Source: Candidatus Omnitrophota bacterium | Lineage (GTDB): Bacteria; Omnitrophota; Gorgyraeia; Zapsychrales; Zapsychraceae | Direction: 5' to 3' | NCBI GenBank assembly: GCA_018062515.1 | Contig: JAGOSC010000049.1 | Span: forward strand, 1-18,194 | DNA length: 18,194 nt | Shown here: positions 1 to 5,794 of the stretch, piece after piece | Layout: each line of letters begins with the position of its first letter | Position numbering within the stretch: the stretch's first letter is position 1 | Program-made: the position numbers and the translations under genes | Notes under the pieces: generated by a model | Told to the model about the DNA's origin: nothing | The model's input: only the letters and a program-made list of their open reading frames with translations | Databases searched by the model: none

Positions 1-1
1 A

Positions 2-376
2 TGGTCGGCTGTACTGAAGTCGGCCAGCGCCTACGAAGCATATCGCAAGGAATATGGCCGGCTTGATTTTAAGCGCATTGTGGAATTTCTATTTTTCAAC
101 CGGTATTTCCCGCGGGCGGTTCGCTTTTGTTTGCAGACAGCTGATCGGTCTCTACATGCAATTAGCGATACGCCGATTGCGACATTCAATAACCCCGCAG
201 AAAAGGAGATGGGGAAGATTATTTCTGAATTGAATTTTACGGATGTCTCCGACGTGTTTGCCTATGGTTTACACGAATACCTCGACGATTTTCAGGCCAA
301 GTTGAACAACTTGGGAAATGTAATTTTTAAAACATTCTTTTCATTAACCGATTCGAAAGTGAATATTATCTCATGA
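2..376 (+). CDS. alpha-E domain protein, C-terminal fragment (gene cut by window start)
   Basis: The reading frame is open from the first codon of the window to a TGA at 374-376, so only about the last 124 residues are present and the true start lies upstream. The fragment opens with SASAYEAYRKEYGR and continues VEFLFFNRYFPRAVRFCL. This is the conserved end of the alpha-E (DUF403) helical family, where a Tyr-Arg rich helix precedes the phrase 'NRYFPRAVRFC'. A GTG at 80 could be mistaken for a start, but the homology continues through it. The biochemical role of alpha-E proteins is not established. They are usually encoded with a circularly permuted ATP-grasp protein, a transglutaminase-like protein and the Anbu peptidase, and the last two follow here. 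The stop overlaps the next ATG by four bases (ATGA), implying translational coupling. I expect the ATP-grasp gene just upstream of the window. Confidence 0.85.
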   Translation, partial: WSAVLKSASAYEAYRKEYGRLDFKRIVEFLFFNRYFPRAVRFCLQTADRSLHAISDTPIATFNNPAEKEMGKIISELNFTDVSDVFAYGLHEYLDDFQAKLNNLGNVIFKTFFSLTDSKVNIIS

Positions 377-1119
377 CCTATTGTGTTGGTATAAAAGTTA
401 AAGACGGTCTGATCGGCATTGCTGATACCCGTATCACCAGCGGTAATCAAACCTTAACGGCCAAGAAAGTCTTGGTTCAGCAGAAAAATGGCAATCACGC
501 TTTATTTTTGATGACCTCGGGGTTACGCGCTTTGCGTGATAAGGCAGTCATTTATTTTGAAGAACTTATCGAAAAAGATGAAATTAAATTTTCGAAGATG
601 TATAAACTTGTCAATGCATTCGGTGAACAAATACGACGAGTTGCTGCGGAAGACAAACAATCTTTGGTTTCTTCCGGATATGAATTTAATATTCACGCGC
701 TGATCGCCGGTCAGCTCGAGGATGACGAAGACCACAAACTCTTTATGGTTTTTCCGGAAGGTAATTGGGTCGAAGTCGGAGAGGCGAACCCGTACTTTAT
801 TATTGGTAATACAAACCAAGGTAAGCCAATACTCGATCGGGTGCTGCGTTATGATTCATCCATGGAATTTGCCTTGAAAGTTGGTTTCCTTTCGTTTAAC
901 GCGACGTGTATTAGTTCCAATGACGTTGCCTATCCGATTGATGTGTTGATCTATAAGAAAAATAGTTTTGTGACATTGACTCAGCGTTTTGATCGTAATG
1001 ATCTGCAAAAATATTCCGACTGGTGGCAACAGCGCATCGCCGAATCCATTAATCAGTTTCCCGACGACTGGGTGACGGATGTATTTCATAAACTTGAGCA
1101 AATTCAGCATCAACAGTGA
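373..1119 (+). CDS. Anbu, proteasome-type beta-subunit-like peptidase
   Basis: This 248-residue protein begins MTYCVGIKVKDGLIGIADTR, the form of the Anbu (ancestral beta-unit) branch of the Ntn-hydrolase proteasome/HslV family. Exposure of Thr2 by removal of Met1 would give the N-terminal nucleophile. Asp18 and Lys31/Lys32 fall where the beta-subunit Asp17 and Lys33 are expected. The length matches Anbu (about 240-250 residues) and exceeds HslV (about 175). The start is fixed by the ATGA overlap with the alpha-E stop and by the need for Thr at position 2. Known members form spiral or ring oligomers in the cytoplasm; a physiological substrate is not established and no dedicated ATPase is encoded next door. 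Its neighbours, an alpha-E protein upstream and a transglutaminase-like protein downstream, are the standard Anbu context. The family call is firm; the cellular role is unknown. Confidence 0.9.
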   Translation: MTYCVGIKVKDGLIGIADTRITSGNQTLTAKKVLVQQKNGNHALFLMTSGLRALRDKAVIYFEELIEKDEIKFSKMYKLVNAFGEQIRRVAAEDKQSLVSSGYEFNIHALIAGQLEDDEDHKLFMVFPEGNWVEVGEANPYFIIGNTNQGKPILDRVLRYDSSMEFALKVGFLSFNATCISSNDVAYPIDVLIYKKNSFVTLTQRFDRNDLQKYSDWWQQRIAESINQFPDDWVTDVFHKLEQIQHQQ

Positions 1120-1128
1120 GGTGACGAC

Positions 1129-2019
1129 ATGTTAATAAAGATCGACCACAAAACGACTTACCGTTATTCCGACAATGTATTTCTTGAACCGCACATTATC
1201 CGTTTGATCCCGCGTACCAATTTTTCTCAGCAAGTCATTGAAAAAAATATTATGATTGATCCTGTTCCCGTGCGAATGACGCAGATTACGGATCAAAATA
1301 ATGCCGACGCGTATTTAGTATGGTTTACTCATATGACTCGGTCTTTGAGTATACATTCGTCTATTACCGTCGAGACTCGGGAATTTAATCCGTTTGATTT
1401 TATTATTTATCCCAACTCCGGACAGAAATTACCACTGCCGTATACGCACATGGAGTTATTGGTCCTCAAACCTTATTTACAGCCGCTGGCCGGTGCAGGT
1501 ATGATTACCGATTTTGCCGAGAAAATGGCGGAGCACGTTCAATGGAGTACGATCGCATTCCTAACGGAACTTGCGCAATTTGTACAAAATGAATTTCAGT
1601 ATGAATCACGGCTGGAAGCAACACAACAATCGCCTGAAGTCACATTTGGGAATAAAAAAGGTTCTTGTCGTGATTTTGTGCTTTTCTGCATGGCGGTATG
1701 TCGTCATTTGAATATCGCGTCCCGATTTGTCACCGGTTACTATTTTAGTGATGAACCCGACGATAATAAAGCGACGCATGCCTGGATGGAAGTGTATCTT
1801 CCCGGCGGAGGATGGAAGGGATATGACCCCACCCATGGTATTGCCTGTTATGAACGGCATGTCACTTTGTCGACTTCAAGCGAACCGCAATTGACCTCGC
1901 CCATCAGCGGGACTTACCGCGGGTTTGCTAATTCACATATGACGGTTGAATTGAGCTTGTCGAATATCTCGTCTGAAAGAATTGACTCACCGCAGTTGGC
2001 CAGCCAACTTAAATCGTAA
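1129..2019 (+). CDS. Transglutaminase-like cysteine protease/amidase family protein
   Basis: This 296-residue protein has the two-part layout of bacterial transglutaminase-like proteins. An N-terminal beta-rich region (about residues 1-95, beginning IDHKTTYRYSD) is followed by a papain-like transglutaminase core. The catalytic triad is visible: Cys180 in GSCRDF, His217 in ATHAWMEV and Asp233 in YDPTHG. There is no signal peptide, so it should act in the cytoplasm. The ATG is preceded by GAGGTGA eight bases upstream, within the nine-base gap after the Anbu stop, so it is cotranscribed with it. Proteins of this layout recur with alpha-E, ATP-grasp and Anbu genes. A peptide-bond-forming or peptide-cleaving partnership has been proposed for the cluster, but the substrate is unknown. 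No obvious terminator follows; the next gene appears to have its own promoter. Confidence 0.88.
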   Translation: MLIKIDHKTTYRYSDNVFLEPHIIRLIPRTNFSQQVIEKNIMIDPVPVRMTQITDQNNADAYLVWFTHMTRSLSIHSSITVETREFNPFDFIIYPNSGQKLPLPYTHMELLVLKPYLQPLAGAGMITDFAEKMAEHVQWSTIAFLTELAQFVQNEFQYESRLEATQQSPEVTFGNKKGSCRDFVLFCMAVCRHLNIASRFVTGYYFSDEPDDNKATHAWMEVYLPGGGWKGYDPTHGIACYERHVTLSTSSEPQLTSPISGTYRGFANSHMTVELSLSNISSERIDSPQLASQLKS

Positions 2020-2047
2020 AAAAATTTAGGTTTGTGTTGAGTCGTTC

Positions 2048-2075
2048 TTGCTTTTCCCATCATTGAGAGTATAAT
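2048..2075 (+). promoter_or_regulatory. Predicted sigma70-type promoter of the 2OG dioxygenase gene
   Basis: TTGCTT (2048-2053) and a perfect TATAAT (2070-2075) are separated by 16 bases. They lie in the 80-100 base gap between the transglutaminase gene and the dioxygenase gene, about 45 bases before the preferred ATG. The -10 box is consensus and the -35 box matches at four of six positions. The same -35/-10 pair, with 17-base spacing, occurs before the pyrophosphatase gene at 15691. Confidence 0.5.
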
Positions 2076-2120
2076 TTCAACTCAATCATTAATTTAAGAT
2101 TGGGAAGAGTTAAGCGTAAG

Positions 2121-2795
2121 ATGAGTGATTCTAGTTCACCTGGGTTAACCTGGGATGAGAAAAATATTGAGACCATTGCCGGAACCATTTCCGACGGATT
2201 ATGCGGCCCGGGTTACGCCGTACTGGATGGTTTTTTATCTGCAGAGATGATCCAATCCATCCGAACGCACATGGACAAACTTCGGCAGGAAGGTGAATTT
2301 AAAGAAGCCGGAATAGGAAATGTCCATCAGTATCAGGTCAATTCATCTATACGCAAGGATTGGATTCACTGGATTAACCACTCCCAACCGGATTCAACCA
2401 TATCTGTTTTTGTTCAACAATTACGTCAAGTGATGGACATGCTCAATCGGTTTTGTTTTCTCGGGCTTAAAGATTTTGAAATGCATTATGCTATGTATCC
2501 CACCGGCGCATATTATAAACGTCATTTAGATCAATTTAAAAGTAGTGATCACCGTCGATTAACTTTTATTTGCTATCTGAATACAGGTTGGCAGCCGACG
2601 GATGGCGGATTATTAAGGATGTTTCTTAAAGATAAAGATGGTCGAGAATCGCCGATGGATGTTTCTCCCGTCGCTGGACGCCTGGTTTTCTTTCGTAGTG
2701 ATCAAATTGAACATGAAGTCATCCTTTGTCATCGACAACGATATTCGGTTACAGGGTGGATGCTTGATCAGCTTAATGAATTGACGTTTCTATAA
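2121..2795 (+). CDS. 2-oxoglutarate/Fe(II)-dependent dioxygenase (prolyl 4-hydroxylase-like)
   Basis: This protein of about 224 residues has the double-stranded beta-helix fold signature of the 2OG-Fe(II) oxygenase superfamily, in the branch related to prolyl 4-hydroxylase and Egl-9/SM-20. The iron ligands are readable: His135 and Asp137 in RHLDQF, and His198 in IEHEV. Arg207 in RYSVTGW is the expected 2-oxoglutarate carboxylate ligand. A GGLLRMFL strand precedes the distal histidine, as is usual. I chose ATG 2121 because GGAAGAG sits 11 bases before it. A TTG at 2100 would add seven residues but has no clear ribosome site. Such enzymes hydroxylate a protein side chain or small molecule using O2 and 2-oxoglutarate; the substrate cannot be read from sequence. 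It stands alone between its own promoter and the feo promoter, and is probably cytoplasmic. Confidence 0.85.
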   Translation: MSDSSSPGLTWDEKNIETIAGTISDGLCGPGYAVLDGFLSAEMIQSIRTHMDKLRQEGEFKEAGIGNVHQYQVNSSIRKDWIHWINHSQPDSTISVFVQQLRQVMDMLNRFCFLGLKDFEMHYAMYPTGAYYKRHLDQFKSSDHRRLTFICYLNTGWQPTDGGLLRMFLKDKDGRESPMDVSPVAGRLVFFRSDQIEHEVILCHRQRYSVTGWMLDQLNELTFL

Positions 2796-2802
2796 TGTTT
2801 TA

Positions 2803-2831
2803 TTGACATTTTTTTGGATACACAGTAGGAT
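2803..2831 (+). promoter_or_regulatory. Predicted sigma70-type promoter of the feo operon
   Basis: A perfect -35 box TTGACA (2803-2808) lies 17 bases before TAGGAT (2826-2831), a four-of-six -10 box. It starts eight bases after the dioxygenase stop. Transcription would begin near 2838, giving a leader of about 90 bases before the first feo ATG at 2928. I looked for a Fur-type 19-base box around it and saw none that is convincing. ACAAAT (2835-2840) and ATTTGT (2854-2859) form an inverted repeat just at the predicted transcript start. This could be an operator but may be chance. Confidence 0.55.
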
Positions 2832-2882
2832 TAAACAAATTAAATCTTAGTACATTTGTGGCTGGAGATCGTGAATCCGATG

Positions 2883-2911
2883 CCCATTCTGCGAGCAGAA
2901 TGGGTTTTTTT
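2883..2911 (+). terminator. Intrinsic terminator hairpin in the feo leader
   Basis: CCCATTCTGC (2883-2892) and GCAGAATGGG (2895-2904) are perfect inverted complements with a two-base centre. In practice this gives an eight- or nine-pair stem with a small GA-containing loop. Seven T residues follow at once (2905-2911), making a textbook Rho-independent terminator. It lies 88 bases after the dioxygenase stop, so it may end that transcript. But it is also downstream of the best promoter for feo and only 17 bases before the first feo ATG. Any transcript from 2838 must read through it, which suggests attenuation. Confidence 0.85.
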
Positions 2912-2927
2912 ATTCTTAAGGAGCGTC

Positions 2928-3050
2928 ATGATTCAGGATGTAATCGTTATTATCACTATTAGTTTGGCGGCTTTTTATCTCGGACGAATAATATTTAAAT
3001 CAATTAAAAGCAAGAAAAGTGGACATTGTTCCGGCTGTGGTAAGGAATAA
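2928..3050 (+). CDS. FeoB-associated Cys-rich membrane protein
   Basis: This 40-residue protein has one transmembrane helix (IQDVIVIITISLAAFYLG, about residues 2-19), a lysine-rich stretch and a C-terminal CSGCGKE tail with two cysteines. That layout matches the small FeoB-associated Cys-rich membrane proteins found beside FeoB in many bacteria. Their function is not settled; handling of iron or partnering with FeoB is assumed. ATG 2928 is chosen because AAGGAG lies at 2918-2923 with ideal spacing. A longer frame from a TTG at 2856 would run through the terminator hairpin and should be ignored. The gene ends two bases before the feoA start, whose ribosome site (AAGGA, 3042-3046) lies inside this gene's last codons, so translation is probably coupled. 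Confidence 0.75.
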   Translation: MIQDVIVIITISLAAFYLGRIIFKSIKSKKSGHCSGCGKE

Positions 3051-3052
3051 TT

Positions 3053-3562
3053 ATGATCAAGTGGCCTTTTAAGCAAAAAGAAATAGTAAAATCAGAATCA
3101 AAAAAAAACAAACGCACACTTTGTGACGCCTGTAATGGAGAACAGGTTCGTATTCAATGTTTAGAAGGTGAGGTTGCCGATTGTCAGCGTCTTCGGGAAA
3201 TGGGTTTTTGTGAAAAAGCCAAGGTTGAAAAAATCACGGAAAATGGGGCTTTGATTTGTAAAGTTTGTGACACGAAAGTGATCATTAGTGAAGAATTAGC
3301 CAGGAATATTATTATTTGTAATGACTCTGAAAAAAAATCAGTTCTTTTAAGCCAATTAGTCGCCGGACAAAAAGCCGTTATCGCGGATTTTTTTGAAGAA
3401 AGCGACGCGTGCGCCCGTTTGGAAGAAATGGGTGTTACACCCGGAGAAAAAATCGAAGTGGTTCGATATGCTCCGATGGGCGACCCAATAGAAATTAAAG
3501 TCCGTGGTTATTTACTTTCTTTGCGTAAAGAGGAAGCTGATTTAATTAAAGTTAATATTTAG
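3053..3562 (+). CDS. feoA: Double FeoA-domain protein with Cys-rich N-terminal half
   Basis: This 169-residue protein is about twice the usual FeoA length (75-85 residues) and contains two SH3-like FeoA domains in tandem. The first spans about residues 30-90 (VADCQRLREMGFCEKAKVEKI). The second spans about 97-169 (DACARLEEMGVTPGEKIEVVRYAPMGDPIEIKVRGYLLSLR) and is the more canonical. Residues 1-29 are lysine-rich and soluble, with a C24-DA-C27 pair. Further cysteines sit at 36, 44, 53, 69, 72 and 89, so the N-terminal half carries eight, including a CKVC pair. FeoA is a cytoplasmic accessory of FeoB, thought to bind it and modulate transport. The cysteines could bind iron, zinc or an Fe-S cluster, which is inference. 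The gene lies between the small membrane protein and feoB in one operon. Confidence 0.88.
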   Translation: MIKWPFKQKEIVKSESKKNKRTLCDACNGEQVRIQCLEGEVADCQRLREMGFCEKAKVEKITENGALICKVCDTKVIISEELARNIIICNDSEKKSVLLSQLVAGQKAVIADFFEESDACARLEEMGVTPGEKIEVVRYAPMGDPIEIKVRGYLLSLRKEEADLIKVNI

Positions 3563-3571
3563 AGAAATCAT

Positions 3572-5674
3572 ATGTCATCCTTACAATCTGCGCGGTCGAA
3601 CGAAATTCTCACCATTGCCTTAGCCGGAAATCCTAATTCGGGAAAAACGACTTTATTTAATGCCTTTACGAAATTGCGTCAAAAGGTAGGGAATTATGCA
3701 GGTGTTACCGTCGAGAAAAAATCCGGGACTTTAGTTTTAGCCAAGGATCGGGTGGTGAATGTTATTGATTTGCCCGGAACCTACAGTCTGTCTGTCCGTT
3801 CTCCCGACGAGCAAGTCGCCCGGGATGTATTGATGGGACGGACGTCCGATACACCCAAACCGGATATTGTCATTTGTGTCGTCGATGCGGGTAATATTGA
3901 ACGTAATTTATATTTGGTCAGTCAAATTCAGGATTTGCAATTGCCTATCATCATCGCTCTTAATATGATGGACGAAGTTGAAAAACAAGGCAGGGCGATC
4001 AATGTTTCGGAATTGTCTAAGCGTTTGGGTGTGCCGGTTGTCGCGATGGTCGCTAATCAACAAAAGGGAATTGAAGAAATCAAACAAGTCATTGCTTCCG
4101 GTGTTCACGCCAATTATTCCCGTCAGTGGCGTATGGCGCCGGATCTTGAAGAACAAGTAGAACATATTGCCCGCTTATTAGTTCAACACGAACATTACGG
4201 GCCCTATGAAGCTTTTTCTGAAGCCGTTTCCATTTTATCTATTGGAACACCGACGAGTAAGAATACTGACCCGCGTGTCCGTTTCCATAAAGAAGAATTA
4301 ATCCATCAAATTAATCTCATTCAAGAAAATTTAAAACGTCAAGGATTGCGCGCCCGTTCGGCCGCCGTCGAGGCTCGTTATGATTGGATAAAGTCGGTTT
4401 TACGCGGCGTTGTCGTCGACCGGAATAAACCGGAACACAGCCTCACTGATAAACTGGACGCGGTTTTGACTCATAAATTTTTTGGCTGGCTCGCATTTTT
4501 AAGTATTATGGGGCTTATGTTCTACATGATTTTTTCTATCGCCTCTTATCCAATGGATTGGATCGATGCTGGTTTCAGCTGGCTCGGTATAACGGTTTCT
4601 AATCTTATGCCGCCGGGAACGCTTACCGATCTTTTGGTGGATGGAGTCATCGCTGGTATCGGCGGGGTCGTGATATTTCTTCCTCAGATTTTGATTCTTT
4701 TCTTTTTTATCGGCCTGCTTCAGGATACAGGGTATATGGCCCGCGCCGCTTTTATTATGGATCGGTTGATGAGTAAAGTTGGTTTGCATGGAAAATCATT
4801 TATCCCATTATTAAGTTCATTTGCCTGCGCGATTCCGGGAATTATGTCGGCACGTACCATTGAAAGCCCCAAGGATCGTTTAGTAACGATTTTAGTCGCG
4901 CCGATGATGAGCTGTTCGGCACGCTTGCCTGTTTACACGATTATGATTGCTGTGTTAATCCCGATGGCGAATTCATTTCAAAAAGCCGGGATTATGCTGC
5001 TTTTGTATTTATTGGGAATGGCCGGAGTCGGTATGATGGCCTGGATTTTTAAGAAAACATTGTTAAAACGTCAGAAACCGATTTTTATTATGGAGTTGCC
5101 GCCCTATCGTTTCCCGTCGCTGAAGGCTATTCTTATTCAAATGTGGGATAGAAGCGGATTGTTTTTAAAACGTGCCGGAACGGTAATTTTAGCTATGTCG
5201 ATTATTTTATGGGCGCTTATGTCATATCCCAGACATGAACATTTACCTCCAGATGAGGCGCTCAAACAAAGTTATGCCGGACAAATGGGTACCATGTTAG
5301 AACCGTTAATTAAACCATTAGGATTTGATTGGCGTATAGGAATTGGTCTGGTTGGATCGTTTGCCGCCCGTGAAGTTTTTGTTTCAACCATGAGTATTGT
5401 TTTTAATATTGAGGATGATGGAGAGACGACTGTTCTTCGGGATGCTTTTAAGCAAGCCACATGGCCGGATGGCCGGCCGTTGTTTACGCCACTGGTTTGT
5501 GTGAGTTTACTTGTATTTTTCGTTTTTGCCTTGCAATGTATGAGCACGGTTGCCGTCGTATGGCGGGAAACGGGGGGAGCGGGCTGGGCGATGTTTCAAC
5601 TTTTTTATCTAACTGCGTTAGCCTATTTTGCTTCACTGGCGATTTATCAAGTCGGTAGTCTTTTCGGTTTATAA
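3572..5674 (+). CDS. feoB: Ferrous iron transporter FeoB
   Basis: This 700-residue protein imports Fe2+ across the inner membrane. The N-terminal G domain shows G1 GNPNSGKT (19-26), a G2 region NYAGVTVEKKSG, G3 DLPG (66-69) and G4 NMMD (131-134). A helical insertion domain follows at about residues 185-285. The membrane part begins near residue 305 and holds the two gate motifs: CAIPG with Cys419, and SCSARLP with Cys448. A conserved AAREVFVSTMSIVF segment follows. The length is normal for the family (about 700-770), and no FeoC-like domain or gene is present. The start ATG lies nine bases after the feoA stop behind only a weak ribosome site (AGAGAAA), so translation may rely on coupling. The feo gene order is small Cys-rich protein, double FeoA, FeoB. 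Confidence 0.97.
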   Translation: MSSLQSARSNEILTIALAGNPNSGKTTLFNAFTKLRQKVGNYAGVTVEKKSGTLVLAKDRVVNVIDLPGTYSLSVRSPDEQVARDVLMGRTSDTPKPDIVICVVDAGNIERNLYLVSQIQDLQLPIIIALNMMDEVEKQGRAINVSELSKRLGVPVVAMVANQQKGIEEIKQVIASGVHANYSRQWRMAPDLEEQVEHIARLLVQHEHYGPYEAFSEAVSILSIGTPTSKNTDPRVRFHKEELIHQINLIQENLKRQGLRARSAAVEARYDWIKSVLRGVVVDRNKPEHSLTDKLDAVLTHKFFGWLAFLSIMGLMFYMIFSIASYPMDWIDAGFSWLGITVSNLMPPGTLTDLLVDGVIAGIGGVVIFLPQILILFFFIGLLQDTGYMARAAFIMDRLMSKVGLHGKSFIPLLSSFACAIPGIMSARTIESPKDRLVTILVAPMMSCSARLPVYTIMIAVLIPMANSFQKAGIMLLLYLLGMAGVGMMAWIFKKTLLKRQKPIFIMELPPYRFPSLKAILIQMWDRSGLFLKRAGTVILAMSIILWALMSYPRHEHLPPDEALKQSYAGQMGTMLEPLIKPLGFDWRIGIGLVGSFAAREVFVSTMSIVFNIEDDGETTVLRDAFKQATWPDGRPLFTPLVCVSLLVFFVFALQCMSTVAVVWRETGGAGWAMFQLFYLTALAYFASLAIYQVGSLFGL

Positions 5675-5717
5675 TCAAATCCACCCAGATAATTCCTTAT
5701 AAAATCCAAATAAAATG

Positions 5718-5746
5718 TTGTGCACCCATATGAGAGGGTATATATT
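5718..5746 (+). promoter_or_regulatory. Possible weak promoter for the glgP operon
   Basis: The 120-base gap between feoB and glgP is AT-rich. TTGTGC (5718-5723), 17 bases, TATATT (5741-5746) is the best-spaced pair I can find. A TTGACA at 5770-5775 is too close to the ATG to serve as a -35 box for this gene. I see no convincing terminator for feoB; the only hairpin is a four-pair ACCC/GGGT stem near 5724-5739 without a T run. Confidence is low. Confidence 0.25.
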
Positions 5747-5794
5747 GTATTAATAATATATTTTGTAGTTTGACATTTTACACGAGGAGATTTT

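Noticed and set aside
80..376. Separate 98-residue gene starting at GTG 80
   Set aside because: The frame is open upstream to the window edge, and the alpha-E homology (SAYEAYRKEYGR) continues before the GTG, so this is the tail of a longer gene.
2856..2927. N-terminal extension of the small feo membrane protein from a TTG start
   Set aside because: The extension would be translated through the terminator hairpin and has no ribosome site, whereas ATG 2928 has an ideal AAGGAG and gives the usual family length.
2832..2927. Known metal riboswitch (NiCo/Fe2+-type) in the feo leader
   Set aside because: The leader before the terminator is only about 45 bases, and I cannot see the four-helix junction or conserved blocks of that class. 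A covariance-model search would decide; for now only the terminator is supported.
5484..5684. Overlapping frames on both strands at the 3' end of feoB
   Set aside because: Translations lack any domain or membrane pattern, and the feoB frame itself is intact and conserved through this stretch.
5718..5745. Hairpin ACCC/GGGT after feoB as a terminator
   Set aside because: The stem is only four pairs with an eight-base loop and has no T run, so it is unlikely to terminate transcription.
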